This document shows, piece by piece, positions 1-7,625 of a stretch of DNA of 38,640 nucleotides (positions are counted from its first letter, which is position 1; each line of letters starts with the position of its first letter). Below the pieces are notes generated by a model that had not been told where the DNA came from, ran no database searches, and saw only the letters and a program-made list of their open reading frames with translations. The stretch comes from Parabacteroides hominis. Lineage in GTDB: Bacteria > Bacteroidota > Bacteroidia > Bacteroidales > Tannerellaceae. The position numbers and the translations under genes were made by a program. The DNA is taken from contig NZ_JACOOJ010000044.1 in assembly GCF_014287585.1 (NCBI RefSeq), positions 1 to 38,640 on the forward strand, given 5' to 3'.

Positions 1-220
1 TCCGGATCGTTTTTATTTGACTTTTTGCCGGCTTTTAGCTGGAATTGGTAACGATTGAAAAAACATCGTAGGCGGAAAATGAAAAAACGATGTCTCTTTG
101 CAATCAGATAGGAGAAAGAACGGATATTCTGGAAAACCTGAACTTCCGGAGAATCGCCTGTAATAAAAAAAGTCGGGACATTCCCCGTATATCCCAAACC
201 GATTCCGGGGCTTTCCAACC

Positions 221-346
221 ATGACGACCGTCTTCGTTCCCTTTACGACCGTCTTCGTCGCCGTCAGGACGGTCGTCATGCTATATACACTGCGCACCTC
301 AGGGCAATTACGACCGTCTTCATGGCAAAAAACTCCGCACCTCAGG
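221..346. repeat. Cluster of ACGACCGTCTTC repeats with an inverted copy
   Basis: The motif ACGACCGTCTTC occurs three times in direct orientation (starting near 223, 245 and 310). An inverted copy at 268-279 pairs perfectly over 12 bp with 221-232 (ATGACGACCGTC against GACGGTCGTCAT). A second motif, CGCACCTCAGG, is repeated at 293-303 and 336-346, about 43 bp apart. This looks like an intergenic repeat cluster able to form a hairpin in RNA or DNA. I know of no assigned function. Confidence 0.7.
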
Positions 347-498
347 CGACAAAGCCCTTTTTGCCCGCAAAAAAGCCGGATTTCAGCCCTATTATTAAAG
401 ATTGTATTTTGTTGTCAAAGAACAGGTATTATACAATAAGTCTCCCGTTCAGCCACAAATAAAAAGTACGAATATAAGAAAAACTGAACCTATATTTT

Positions 499-578
499 AG
501 GCACGGATTTCACGGATTACACGGCAAGAAGTTTTTTTTAAAACATATTTAAACCGTGAAATCCGTAAATCCGTGCCT
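499..578. repeat. Imperfect inverted repeat (CACGGATT type)
   Basis: The left arm at 499-515 reads aggcacggatttcacgg. The right arm at 554-578 contains its reverse complement interrupted by one extra copy of the ATCCGTAA-type unit. A T-rich run (533-540) lies in the loop. Short repeats of this kind are common between Bacteroidales genes. It could be a terminator for an upstream gene outside the window or a dispersed repeat; the sequence does not decide. Confidence 0.6.
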
Positions 579-632
579 GAAATTGGCTCAAATTTGCCAA
601 ATATTGAACCATAAATGATAACGAAGTACCAT

Positions 633-647
633 AGTTCTTGAAGAACT
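633..647. promoter_or_regulatory. Perfect palindrome upstream of susC, candidate operator
   Basis: AGTTCTT and AAGAACT flank a single G, a perfect 7-bp inverted repeat about 100 bp upstream of the susC start. Its position fits an activator site for the HTCS at 25579-29637, but AraC-type domains usually bind direct repeats, so the assignment is speculative. Confidence 0.3.
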
Positions 648-749
648 CAGATCAAAACACACTTTTGTGAAAAACACAATAAAAAACACAAAGTGCCTAT
701 TTAGAGAAACGAGAATTATTATCAATTTATTAATCAATCTGGTGTTATT

Positions 750-1157
750 ATGACAAAAGATTTTAAACGCTTTTATGTATCGAGAGCGATGTTCTTGGGA
801 GCTTCCATGCTCTTAGCATCAATCGGGATGGCTTCTGCCAATCCTTTAACCGATGCATTAGGTTCTGTAGAACCTAATCCTGTTGTAGCTTCGCCACAAC
901 AGGCCAAGTACACTATTAAGGGTGTGGTAGAAGATCAATTTGGACCCATTGCAGGGGCAAATGTTGTGGAAAAGGGAACTACTAACGGAACTATTACCGA
1001 TATGGATGGTAATTTTTCTCTCGAAGTAGCGCCTAATTCTATTTTAGTTGTTTCATTTATCGGATATAAAGAACAACAGCTCCCGGTAAATAATCAGAAA
1101 GTTTTTACCATAATTCTGGAAGATTTTTATAACCACTTTATTAGCAAGCAGTTCTGA
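750..1157 (+). CDS. susC: SusC-like TonB-dependent receptor, 5' part (gene split by element)
   Basis: This is the N-terminal part of a SusC/RagA outer-membrane glycan importer. It has a signal peptide in roughly the first 30 residues (alanine/methionine-rich, ending near ASA-NP) and then a carboxypeptidase-D-like regulatory domain from about residue 50 (KGVVEDQFGPIAGANV, then FIGYKEQQLPV) that precedes the TonB box and plug in this family. Genuine susC codons end at Glu124 (1119-1121). The final residues, FYNHFISKQF, are encoded by the inserted element. The remainder of the gene continues at 14384 in the same frame. As it stands the product would be a short secreted periplasmic domain with no plug or barrel. 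The split is seen directly; loss of function is inferred. Confidence 0.9.
   Translation: MTKDFKRFYVSRAMFLGASMLLASIGMASANPLTDALGSVEPNPVVASPQQAKYTIKGVVEDQFGPIAGANVVEKGTTNGTITDMDGNFSLEVAPNSILVVSFIGYKEQQLPVNNQKVFTIILEDFYNHFISKQF
1119..1123. repeat. GAAGA direct repeat at left junction of the element
   Basis: GAAGA at 1119-1123 is repeated at 14381-14385. Joining the flanks at this repeat gives codons for ILED followed by SQALEEVVVVGYG, the usual SusC sequence here, so the repeat marks the crossover site of the insertion. Confidence 0.75.
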
Positions 1158-1368
1158 GGATAAGGTAAAAATGAGGTAATGATTTGGCAACCCTGTCTAT
1201 TTCTACGTTCTGCTGTGAGTTGCTGTCAATGTCTCTCGTCTTGGTACAAAAGTAGCAATAAAAATCGGATACACATCAAAATGTCCCATGATTTTTATCA
1301 CAGGACGTTTTTTATCCTCGCTGAATAATCCGGTTTAACCGTTACTTCTATTTTCGGCAAGTTGCGGG
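1158..1368. other. Left-end noncoding region of the element
   Basis: No gene is seen. The region contains GGTAATGATTTGG at 1175-1187, repeated in the same orientation at 14215-14227 near the right end. It also has TTCGGCAAGTT at 1353-1363, present inverted at 14373-14383 right at the other junction. These shared subterminal motifs are candidate integrase or excisionase binding sites. A terminator-like hairpin at 1283-1313 is listed separately. Confidence 0.5.
1283..1313 (+). terminator. Hairpin plus T-run just inside left end
   Basis: GTCC at 1283-1286 pairs with GGAC at 1303-1306 and TGAT with ATCA inside it, with two internal mismatches and a TTTT loop, followed by a run of T at 1308-1313. 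In the plus direction it would stop transcripts entering from the interrupted susC. In the minus direction it lies downstream of rteB, where the T-tract is weaker. Confidence 0.45.
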
Positions 1369-2691
1369 CTATGATTGCTGAAATTTATACTTTAATCCAT
1401 ACTCTTCCAACTTGCTATACAGCGTTGTACGTCCGATTCCGAGCAATTCGGCGGCAACCTTGCGGTTTCCGTTTGCCTGCTTCAACGCGCGTAAGATGCG
1501 TTCCTTGTCCTCCGCATCGTTTCGCAAGGCGAAGCTGACAGGTGAGGTCGGTTTCGTTACGGCAAGTTCCAGATGCTCTTTCATGACAACTCCCGTCTGT
1601 GCCTGCAACACCGCGCCCATTATCTTCTGCCGAAGCTCACGGACATTACCCGGCCACGGATGGGTCAGCAATGTCTTACGGGCTTCCGCATCGAACCCAG
1701 TCACGCTACATTCCAATTCATTGTTGGCAATCTCACGGAAGAACTCCGCCAACGGCATGATGTCCTCCTGACAGTCACGCAAGGGCGGAACAGTTATCTC
1801 GAAGTCGTGCAAACGGTACAGCAAATCCTGTCGGAAACGTTTTTCAATGACCGCTTTCTCCAGATCCTCGTTGGTGGCGGCGATGATGCGGACATTGAAG
1901 CTCTTGTCCGTCTTGTCACCTATAGGGCGGTATCTCCGTTCCTGTATGGCACGGAGTAACATCTGCTGGGTTTCCAATGCGAGATTGCCTACCTCATCCA
2001 AGAACAATGTGCCACCCTCTGCCTCATTGAAGTATCCTTTCTTTGTGCTGTCCGCACCCGTAAACGCGCCTTTGACATGTCCGAAGAATGCCGAGGGCGC
2101 AAGGTCTTTGGAGAGTGAACCGCAGTCCACAGGCACAAACGGTTTCCCTGCCCTTTTGCTCTTATCATGCAGATGGTGGGCGATATGCTCCTTGCCCGTG
2201 CCGTTCTCTCCGAATATCAGCACGCTCATATCAGTAGGGGCAACTAATCTTATCTGTTGCATGATTTTCTGAAAGGCGGAACTGTCACGGGCAAAAACGG
2301 GCATACGATTTCGTCCGATACTCCGTTCTTTCAGGATGGTATGAAGCAGAGGCATAAGTTTATCCTCCACAAGCTGCTTGGGGATATAGTCCAGCGAGCC
2401 GAGTTTCATACTTTCGACTGCCGTATGCACTTCGGCATAGTTGGTCATGATGATTAACGGTTGTGTCATGCCTTCCTTGCGCATCCATCGTAATAGGTCG
2501 ATGCCGTCACCGTCGGGTAGTCGTAGGTCAGAAACCACGATGTCCCCGTCTGAGGCTTGTTGCAGAAGTTTCTTCGCGGTCGAGAGGTGGTAAGCCTGCA
2601 CGGTACGGAATCCTTCCCGTGCCAGCAGGTTGCAGACAAACTCGCAATACACGATATTGTCCTCCACCACGATGATTCTTGTTTTATCCAT
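1369..2691 (-). CDS. rteB: RteB-like sigma-54-type response regulator
   Basis: This is a NtrC-type response regulator of 440 residues from the chosen start. It has a receiver domain (VVEDN near residue 8, phospho-acceptor Asp55 in SDLRLPDGDG, PKQL in place of the more usual KPF-type lysine motif), an AAA+ domain (Walker A GENGTGKE, GAFTGA loop, Walker B GGTLFLDEVG) and a C-terminal Fis-type helix-turn-helix (NRKVAAELLGIGRTTLYSKL). The domain order matches RteB, the regulator that drives excision and transfer genes of CTnDOT-type elements. The ATG at 2691 follows AGAAAGGA and begins directly with the receiver fold; an in-frame ATG at 2751 would overlap the rteA stop. It is the last gene of the rteA'-rteB pair. 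Its partner kinase is truncated, so phosphorylation of Asp55 may have to come from elsewhere. Confidence 0.87.
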   Translation of the reverse strand: MDKTRIIVVEDNIVYCEFVCNLLAREGFRTVQAYHLSTAKKLLQQASDGDIVVSDLRLPDGDGIDLLRWMRKEGMTQPLIIMTNYAEVHTAVESMKLGSLDYIPKQLVEDKLMPLLHTILKERSIGRNRMPVFARDSSAFQKIMQQIRLVAPTDMSVLIFGENGTGKEHIAHHLHDKSKRAGKPFVPVDCGSLSKDLAPSAFFGHVKGAFTGADSTKKGYFNEAEGGTLFLDEVGNLALETQQMLLRAIQERRYRPIGDKTDKSFNVRIIAATNEDLEKAVIEKRFRQDLLYRLHDFEITVPPLRDCQEDIMPLAEFFREIANNELECSVTGFDAEARKTLLTHPWPGNVRELRQKIMGAVLQAQTGVVMKEHLELAVTKPTSPVSFALRNDAEDKERILRALKQANGNRKVAAELLGIGRTTLYSKLEEYGLKYKFQQS

Positions 2692-2740
2692 TTTCGTATT
2701 TTTCCTTTCTTCTTTTGCCTGCCGGATAATTTCAGCACCT

Positions 2741-4030
2741 TTATCCAGCACAGCCGGTCACCGCTTTGCATATCGCTTCGTCATCTGGAGTGGCACTTCC
2801 ATGAAGTTGGGCGTAAAGTTCCCTCAATGGCTGGTCGGCACGGAGAATCTGCCATGAACTTCGCAGATGGTGTGTAAGTGTGTCCAGTTCTTGGAGGTCT
2901 TTACGCTGTTCTGCATCCTTGACCGCCTGCATTTCCTTTTCGGTTTCCGCTATCAGTTTGTCCAGCATGACGGATTCATTGCCATAAGATAGCAGAGTGG
3001 AAAAATCCGGCTTTTCATCCAATATGCTGCTTAATGCGCATTTATCCGTAATCTCCATCAGTTCGGATATGGAGAACGGCTTGAACAGGCATCCGGCAAA
3101 TCCACGCCCTATAAGTTCCTCCTTGCTGCAACTGCCCGAAGCGGTTGTCACGACTATGGGAATACTCTTCGAGTTGCCTACATTGGATGAGCGCAACAGT
3201 TCCAGCAGTTCAAAACCGCTTATCTCAGGCATATTCAGATCCGTCAGAAGCAGGCTGTATTCCTTTTTTCGTATCAGCTCCATCAGTACCGAAACATTGG
3301 TACAGGTATCGCAGTGCATCCCTTCATGGGCATACATTTCTTTCAACATAAGGAGAAGTACCTCGTCATTGTCGATGGCAATCACATCATGGCAGATATG
3401 ATTATGGCGCATTTGCGCTTGAATTGTCTGTTCCGGCAGTTCCTCGGCTGTCTGCATGGGAATTTCCACCGTGAAGCGGCTCCCTTTGCCTTTCTCGCTT
3501 TCCAAGCGTATAGTTCCACCGAGCATCGCCACAATACGCTGCACGATGGACAATCCTAATCCGAAGCCGTCTTTTGCGGCGGCATTTGAAAGACGTTCAA
3601 ATGCACCGAATACTCGTTGTTGCTCATCTTCGGTCATGCCCGTACCGGTATCTTCAACGATAAGTTTCAGCAAACCGTTATCATAATCCGCTGCCAATGA
3701 TACACTACCGTTATCCGTGAACTTGATGGCGTTTGACAACAAGTTGTTGCCGATTTGCAGGATACGTTCCTTGTCGGTCAAAACCACCGCATCGGTGTGG
3801 CTCTCCACTATCAAAGTCAGCCCCTTGTTCATGGCAATGGGCATGAACTCCGTTTCAAGAATATGCGTGATTGCGGAAATCCTGCAAGGGGAAAGGTTGG
3901 GTTGCTCCTTGCCGTTGTCCAGACGGAAGAAATCCAGCAGCGTGTTGAGCATCTCCCGCATACGCTCGGAAGATTGCCGGATATTATCCACATACATGGT
4001 GCTTTTATCCGCGCTACAACTTTTCTGCAT
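2741..4030 (-). CDS. rteA: RteA-like hybrid histidine kinase, 5'-truncated (no H-box)
   Basis: This is the C-terminal part of a hybrid sensor kinase. It retains the end of the dimerization helix (GYAGLMQ, then SSERMREMLNTLLDFF), a HATPase domain (N-box GNNLLSNAIKFT, G1 DTGTGMTE, G2 GFGLGLSIV), a receiver (TDLNMPEISGFELL, LFKPF) and an Hpt-like tail (LTHHLRSSW). The sensor region, membrane segments and phospho-accepting histidine are missing. The homologous frame extends five codons above the first ATG (to 4045) and stops at the TGA of the upstream radical SAM gene, so the break falls just after the H-box. In CTnDOT rteA is full length and lies behind tetQ; here that upstream part has been replaced by the cargo operon. 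If translated it cannot autophosphorylate, though the Hpt and receiver parts could still relay phosphate. Confidence 0.85.
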   Translation of the reverse strand: MQKSCSADKSTMYVDNIRQSSERMREMLNTLLDFFRLDNGKEQPNLSPCRISAITHILETEFMPIAMNKGLTLIVESHTDAVVLTDKERILQIGNNLLSNAIKFTDNGSVSLAADYDNGLLKLIVEDTGTGMTEDEQQRVFGAFERLSNAAAKDGFGLGLSIVQRIVAMLGGTIRLESEKGKGSRFTVEIPMQTAEELPEQTIQAQMRHNHICHDVIAIDNDEVLLLMLKEMYAHEGMHCDTCTNVSVLMELIRKKEYSLLLTDLNMPEISGFELLELLRSSNVGNSKSIPIVVTTASGSCSKEELIGRGFAGCLFKPFSISELMEITDKCALSSILDEKPDFSTLLSYGNESVMLDKLIAETEKEMQAVKDAEQRKDLQELDTLTHHLRSSWQILRADQPLRELYAQLHGSATPDDEAICKAVTGCAG

Positions 4031-4045
4031 CAGTCCGGCATAGCC

Positions 4046-4921
4046 TCATTTTGTCAATCGTATTTTTTCGTGGTAGAAGTAGTTTACGATGACAGGTTTG
4101 CCTTTTTCCGAGCGTCCGTATGGCAGATCGTTTATACGATACGGGAAGCCCTGCTCCTTGGCGTAATTTGAAATGTCCTGCTCCAATGCCTGCCAGTATT
4201 CAAGCCTTTTTTTATTGTAAATTTCCTCGTAAAGCGGTATGAGGTCAGGATACTTCTCACGGATATACGTCATTATCCCGCCTTTGAACTGCCCGCGTAA
4301 ATTCAGGTTTTCAAGCCAGATTAAATCAGCATAATCTTTTACCTCCTCTATTATTGCCTTTACGTCTGTTATTCTGGGGAATATGGGCGAGACGAAGCAT
4401 ACGGTGCGGATACCTGCCTCGTATGTCTGACGCATCGCTTTCAGACGGCGTTCAATGCTTACGGCGTTGTCCATATCTGCGCAGAACTGCTCGTCGAGCG
4501 TATTGACAGACCATGACACAGTCACTTTGGGAAAACTCTTCAACAGGTCGAGATCGCGAAGGACAAGATCGGACTTTGTGCATATCATAATCTCGGCATC
4601 GCTTCCTCGCAGCTCTTCGAGCAGCCTTCGGGTACGGTGGAATTCTTCTTCATACGGATTGTAACCGTCCGTCACAGACCCTATTACAACACGTTCACCG
4701 TCGTATTTATGAGGATTCGTTATCGGCTTCCAGTTTTTTACATCTAAAAACGTACCCCACGGCTCGGTGTGCCCGGTGAACCGTTTCATGAACGATGCGT
4801 AGCAATACCTGCAGGCGTGGGGACACCCTACATAAGGGTTGACCGAATATCCTCCCACCGGCAGAGAGGATTTGGTCATTACACTCTTTACATCTATTTC
4901 CTTTATTGTATCCATATTCAT
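4046..4921 (-). CDS. Radical SAM protein, mobile-pair B type
   Basis: A 291-residue radical SAM enzyme of the spore-photoproduct-lyase-like branch. The cluster motif CX3CX2C is at Cys33, Cys37 and Cys40 (VGCPHACRYCYASFMKRF), preceded by SVNPY. Further along are GSVTDGYNPYE and TVSWSVNTLDE, characteristic of this group. It matches proteins that I recall being annotated as 'radical SAM mobile pair protein B', found next to a second radical SAM protein on mobile DNA; their reaction is unknown to me. The ATG overlaps the stop of the preceding gene by 4 bp (ATGA), so the pair is translationally coupled. Its TGA lies directly before, and in frame with, the rteA remnant. No SPASM-type extra cysteine clusters are seen, so it is not an anaerobic sulfatase maturase. 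Confidence 0.88.
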   Translation of the reverse strand: MNMDTIKEIDVKSVMTKSSLPVGGYSVNPYVGCPHACRYCYASFMKRFTGHTEPWGTFLDVKNWKPITNPHKYDGERVVIGSVTDGYNPYEEEFHRTRRLLEELRGSDAEIMICTKSDLVLRDLDLLKSFPKVTVSWSVNTLDEQFCADMDNAVSIERRLKAMRQTYEAGIRTVCFVSPIFPRITDVKAIIEEVKDYADLIWLENLNLRGQFKGGIMTYIREKYPDLIPLYEEIYNKKRLEYWQALEQDISNYAKEQGFPYRINDLPYGRSEKGKPVIVNYFYHEKIRLTK

Positions 4922-5586
4922 TGTATTCGTCTGGTAAATTGTTCCGGCAATTCCTGAATCATTCTTTCGTCGCCCATAATCGGCAGCAAATCCTCTTTCA
5001 TGAACACCGGTATGCCATGAGCCTTTGCCTGTTCTGCAATGCTAAGCACCCATTCGGGGCGCGAATATGACTTTCCTTTTCGGTTTCCGGTCTCTGTGCC
5101 TATGACAATCCAGTCAATTCCCTCGAAATCAATCTCGCCGATATCATCGAAGAGAGGTTCAAACGTGACATGGTAGTGTCGTGCTTTGATATTCTTTTTC
5201 AAATCATCAATCCTCCTTTTCTCGGAACTGCGCGTAACGGTCACGCCCATCCATACGTTCTCGTCGTCAGAGGAGAAACTGATTTTGTCAGGGCGCTTCG
5301 TCAGAAAGATATAGGCGTGCTGGGGATTGCTGCTGATCCGCTCGAAAATTTCTGCGTTCCATTCAGGCTTCCAATCGGAGAAATCGCTCATTCCTGTCAT
5401 GAGCCACACATGAGGACGGGACGTATCGATGATGCGCAGTTTTCGTTCCATGTATTCAGGCACGGAAAAGTCGTCGGTAATGTGGAAACGGCGGCAGTTG
5501 TTACGGGCATAGCAGTAAGGGCATCCTATAGTGCACCCTACCACTATGTTCATGTTTTTTATCAGGGATTTAATGCAGACACTCAT
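4918..5586 (-). CDS. Radical SAM/DUF5131-like protein, mobile-pair A type
   Basis: A 222-residue protein with an N-terminal cluster motif CX3CX2C at Cys18, Cys22 and Cys25 (VVGCTIGCPYCYAR). Further features are a MTGMSDFSDWKPEWN block, FLTKRPDKI, WMGVTVTRSSEKRRI, TFEPLFDDIG and WIVIGTETGNRKGK, the order found in phage Gp37/Gp68-like DUF5131 proteins. It corresponds to what I recall as 'radical SAM mobile pair protein A'. It starts within the stop of the MBL gene (4-bp overlap) and ends overlapping the start of its partner. That pairing and the mobile location argue for a joint function. The substrate is unknown; a nucleic-acid or nucleotide target is only a guess from the SPL-like relationship. 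Confidence 0.85.
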   Translation of the reverse strand: MSVCIKSLIKNMNIVVGCTIGCPYCYARNNCRRFHITDDFSVPEYMERKLRIIDTSRPHVWLMTGMSDFSDWKPEWNAEIFERISSNPQHAYIFLTKRPDKISFSSDDENVWMGVTVTRSSEKRRIDDLKKNIKARHYHVTFEPLFDDIGEIDFEGIDWIVIGTETGNRKGKSYSRPEWVLSIAEQAKAHGIPVFMKEDLLPIMGDERMIQELPEQFTRRIQ

Positions 5587-6359
5587 AACACAACTGTTTC
5601 TCCGTCCTCCGGGATAATCAGCCGGCTCATGTCGGCTTCGTGATGCGTTGCCTCATTGCGCAGAATTGCACGGGTGGTCTGGCAATGGTCGATGGCATCC
5701 ATGTGTACGGCTATCAGCTTGATATGCGAAGGCAATTCGTCAAGTATCTGCATCACTTCGTTCTCGTCGGGGATGATAGGACCGTCCGTTTTGGAAAATT
5801 CGGGAAAGATTGCACCTCCGGAGTTTACCACGATATAGTCAGGATTGAACCGTTCCACGGTGTCTCGGATACATGCTTCCCATCGGCAGTCACCCATTAT
5901 ATAAACGGTCGGGAAGCCCTCGGCTTTTAGCACATAACCTGATACAGGTCCCATCATCTGCCCGATCTGCCCGAAACCATGATGTCCGGTCGTGCGGTAA
6001 ATGGATATGCCGTCTATTGTTTTTATTTCTTCGATGGGTATCACATTTGTAAATCCGTCGTTTCTGATGGCGTCCGCGTCCTGGGGCTGAACGTAGAAAG
6101 GAATTTCTTTGGGCAAATGTGTGGGGACACTCGGCTCGTAATGGTCGATGTGATTGTGGGTCAGGAGCACCATGTCCACGCCTCCGATAATATCCTGAAT
6201 AGGAATGGTGAGGTGTACCCTCGGTGTTTTATTCACACCGAGGGCCGATATCAAAGTGCCTTTGTCGGCTAAAACGGGGTCAATTAGCATGGTGTGTCCC
6301 GCATACCTGATTTTCAAGGTGGCATTGCGCACCAATTGTACTGTAGATGTCTTTTTCAT
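5583..6359 (-). CDS. MBL-fold metal-dependent hydrolase (UlaG-like)
   Basis: A 258-residue metallo-beta-lactamase-fold protein without a signal peptide, so cytoplasmic. Metal ligands are visible: HxHxDH at His68, His70, Asp72 and His73 (LLTHNHIDHYEP), a GHHG at 126-127, Asp157 (IMGDCRW) and His219 (AVHMDAIDH). The arrangement resembles the UlaG (ascorbate-6-phosphate lactonase) branch, but a lactonase role is not shown. It is the first gene of the cargo operon, with a 4-bp overlap into radical SAM A. The tight coupling suggests that it removes or prepares a substrate or product of the radical SAM pair. Its promoter region is shared with the divergent AraC gene at 6490, the likely regulator. 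Confidence 0.87.
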   Translation of the reverse strand: MKKTSTVQLVRNATLKIRYAGHTMLIDPVLADKGTLISALGVNKTPRVHLTIPIQDIIGGVDMVLLTHNHIDHYEPSVPTHLPKEIPFYVQPQDADAIRNDGFTNVIPIEEIKTIDGISIYRTTGHHGFGQIGQMMGPVSGYVLKAEGFPTVYIMGDCRWEACIRDTVERFNPDYIVVNSGGAIFPEFSKTDGPIIPDENEVMQILDELPSHIKLIAVHMDAIDHCQTTRAILRNEATHHEADMSRLIIPEDGETVVL

Positions 6360-6389
6360 GACTATATGTCTTGTTATTGATTACGGGTG

Positions 6390-6397
6390 CAAAGTTC
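6390..6397 (-). promoter_or_regulatory. Candidate -7 box for the MBL/radical SAM operon
   Basis: On the minus strand this reads GAACTTTG, one base from the Bacteroidales TAnnTTTG box, about 30 bp before the MBL start. No good -33 element is seen, which fits a promoter needing an activator. Confidence 0.35.
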
Positions 6398-6465
6398 GGA
6401 AGAATCCGGCGAAACATCTATGCCTGAAAAAACGGTAATTATGCCATTTTGATAAATGAAATTAT

Positions 6466-6473
6466 TATCTTTG
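6466..6473 (+). promoter_or_regulatory. -7 box TATCTTTG for the AraC gene
   Basis: A perfect TAnnTTTG box 16 bp before the ATG at 6490. A TTTG at 6448-6451 is closer than the usual -33 spacing. The transcript leader would be very short. Confidence 0.55.
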
Positions 6474-6489
6474 CAAAAACGACAAGGAT

Positions 6490-7389
6490 ATGGACGAGAT
6501 AATCAACCCTGATCGACTGGTCAGCGTACCGTTCAACAAGACACGCTGCGGCGTGGATTTTTACATCAATACTGCCATAAACAAGGACATCGGACTTGTG
6601 CTGACAGAAAACAAGCGGTTTAAGACAGACTTCTTCAGCTTCTACTTTTTCCGTAAGGCAAACGGATATTTGCTACTGAACTTCCGCAAGATTGAACTGC
6701 GCGACGGCATGGTTCTCCTGCTTTCACCCCATCAGCAACAAGAGTGGCATGTAGATGAGACGGCGTTGGATTACACGTTCCTTATATTCCGCGAAGATTT
6801 CATGCGTACTTTTATCGCCGACAAGTTCTTCGTTTTTCGCCTTTTGTATTGTTACCAGACAGATACGCCGCCTTACATCAATGCCACACATGACGAAATG
6901 AAGGAATATATGCGGCTGCTCGGAAAGATTAAGTATGAGCTGATGAATCCAGTGTCCGATACGTACAATATCATTGTTTCCTTACTATATTATCTTTTGC
7001 TGATTATCAATCGTACATACGCTGCCGCCTATTGCTTGCCCGCTGAAATTGCTAAAAACAATTTCGCTTTTCGGTTCAAGGACTTGTTGGAACAGAATAT
7101 CCGCACCCACCAGCGGGTGCAGGAATATGCAGACATGCTTCATGTCAGTCGCATCACACTCAATAACTCAGTAAAAGCCCAATTCGGAGTATCAGCTACC
7201 CATTTGATAAAACAACGTCTGCTTGAGGAACTGAAGAACGAATTGCTATTCTCCAACCGCACTGTCAGTGAAATGGCGGATGATTTCAATTTCTCTGATC
7301 CGAGCCATCTCATGCGCTTCTTCAAACAGCAAACAGGCAAAACATTTACTCAGTACATGACGGATTACAATAAAGGCATATACGAATAA
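6490..7389 (+). CDS. AraC-family regulator divergent from the MBL/radical SAM operon
   Basis: A 299-residue protein with an N-terminal cupin-like sensing region (about 10-160, with LRDGMVLLLSPHQQQEWH) and a C-terminal AraC double helix-turn-helix (about 195-295: VQEYADMLHVSRITLNNSVKAQFG, then VSEMADDFNFSDPSHLMRFFKQQTG). It is transcribed away from the three-gene cargo operon across a 130-bp spacer, the usual layout for a local regulator. The ligand is unknown. Its 3' end faces the aldo/keto reductase remnant, so an original link with that gene is also possible. Confidence 0.85.
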   Translation: MDEIINPDRLVSVPFNKTRCGVDFYINTAINKDIGLVLTENKRFKTDFFSFYFFRKANGYLLLNFRKIELRDGMVLLLSPHQQQEWHVDETALDYTFLIFREDFMRTFIADKFFVFRLLYCYQTDTPPYINATHDEMKEYMRLLGKIKYELMNPVSDTYNIIVSLLYYLLLIINRTYAAAYCLPAEIAKNNFAFRFKDLLEQNIRTHQRVQEYADMLHVSRITLNNSVKAQFGVSATHLIKQRLLEELKNELLFSNRTVSEMADDFNFSDPSHLMRFFKQQTGKTFTQYMTDYNKGIYE

Positions 7390-7402
7390 CTTCTTAATAT
7401 AG

Positions 7403-7419
7403 TCGATAGCGGCTATCGA
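7403..7419. repeat. Perfect palindrome TCGATAGC-G-GCTATCGA
   Basis: Two 8-bp arms around one G, placed between the convergent AraC gene and aldo/keto reductase remnant. The loop is too tight for a classical terminator and no T-run follows; it may be a protein site or a compact hairpin. Confidence 0.4.
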
Positions 7420-7436
7420 AATATGGTTGTTGATGT

Positions 7437-7625
7437 TCAGGCGTTTTTGTACTGCATGAACCATTTTACGATTTCTGGATCTTCGTGCGAGCCGAGTAAG
7501 AAAGGCTTGTCGGTATCCAGCGTCTTTATCCGTGCCATGTCGTCGGCCGACAGGGTGAAGTCTAATATGTCGAGATTCTGCTTCATGCGTTCCGGTTTCA
7601 CAGACTTAGGAATAATTATGCACAC
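7437..7625 (-). pseudogene. Aldo/keto reductase, 3' remnant
   Basis: The 60 or so residues match the end of aldo/keto reductases (IIIPKSVKPERM, the helix ILDFTLSADDMARIKTLDT, then HEDPEIVKWF). The TIM-barrel body with the catalytic Asp/Tyr/Lys/His is absent. The homology begins abruptly at about 7618, where the truncated AraC frame begins on the opposite strand. The two genes were presumably divergent neighbours whose heads were lost in one deletion. No function is expected. Confidence 0.8.

Larger units (their letters stand above)
1..749. other. Intergenic region upstream of split susC, no gene seen
   Basis: No convincing gene lies here; short open frames on both strands are low-complexity and resemble no family I know. 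The stretch holds two repeat structures (221-346 and 499-578) and a perfect palindrome (633-647), annotated separately. The last ~100 bases are A/T-rich and should contain the susC promoter, but I could not find a clean TAnnTTTG box, which fits a promoter that depends on an activator. Confidence 0.6.

Noticed and set aside
221..346. CRISPR array
   Set aside because: Repeats are short, irregularly spaced and partly inverted, and no cas genes are present.
4046..5586. The radical SAM pair as sulfatase-maturating enzymes for the PUL sulfatase
   Set aside because: They lack the SPASM-type extra cysteine clusters, belong to the SPL-like and DUF5131-like groups, and lie on the inserted element rather than in the PUL.
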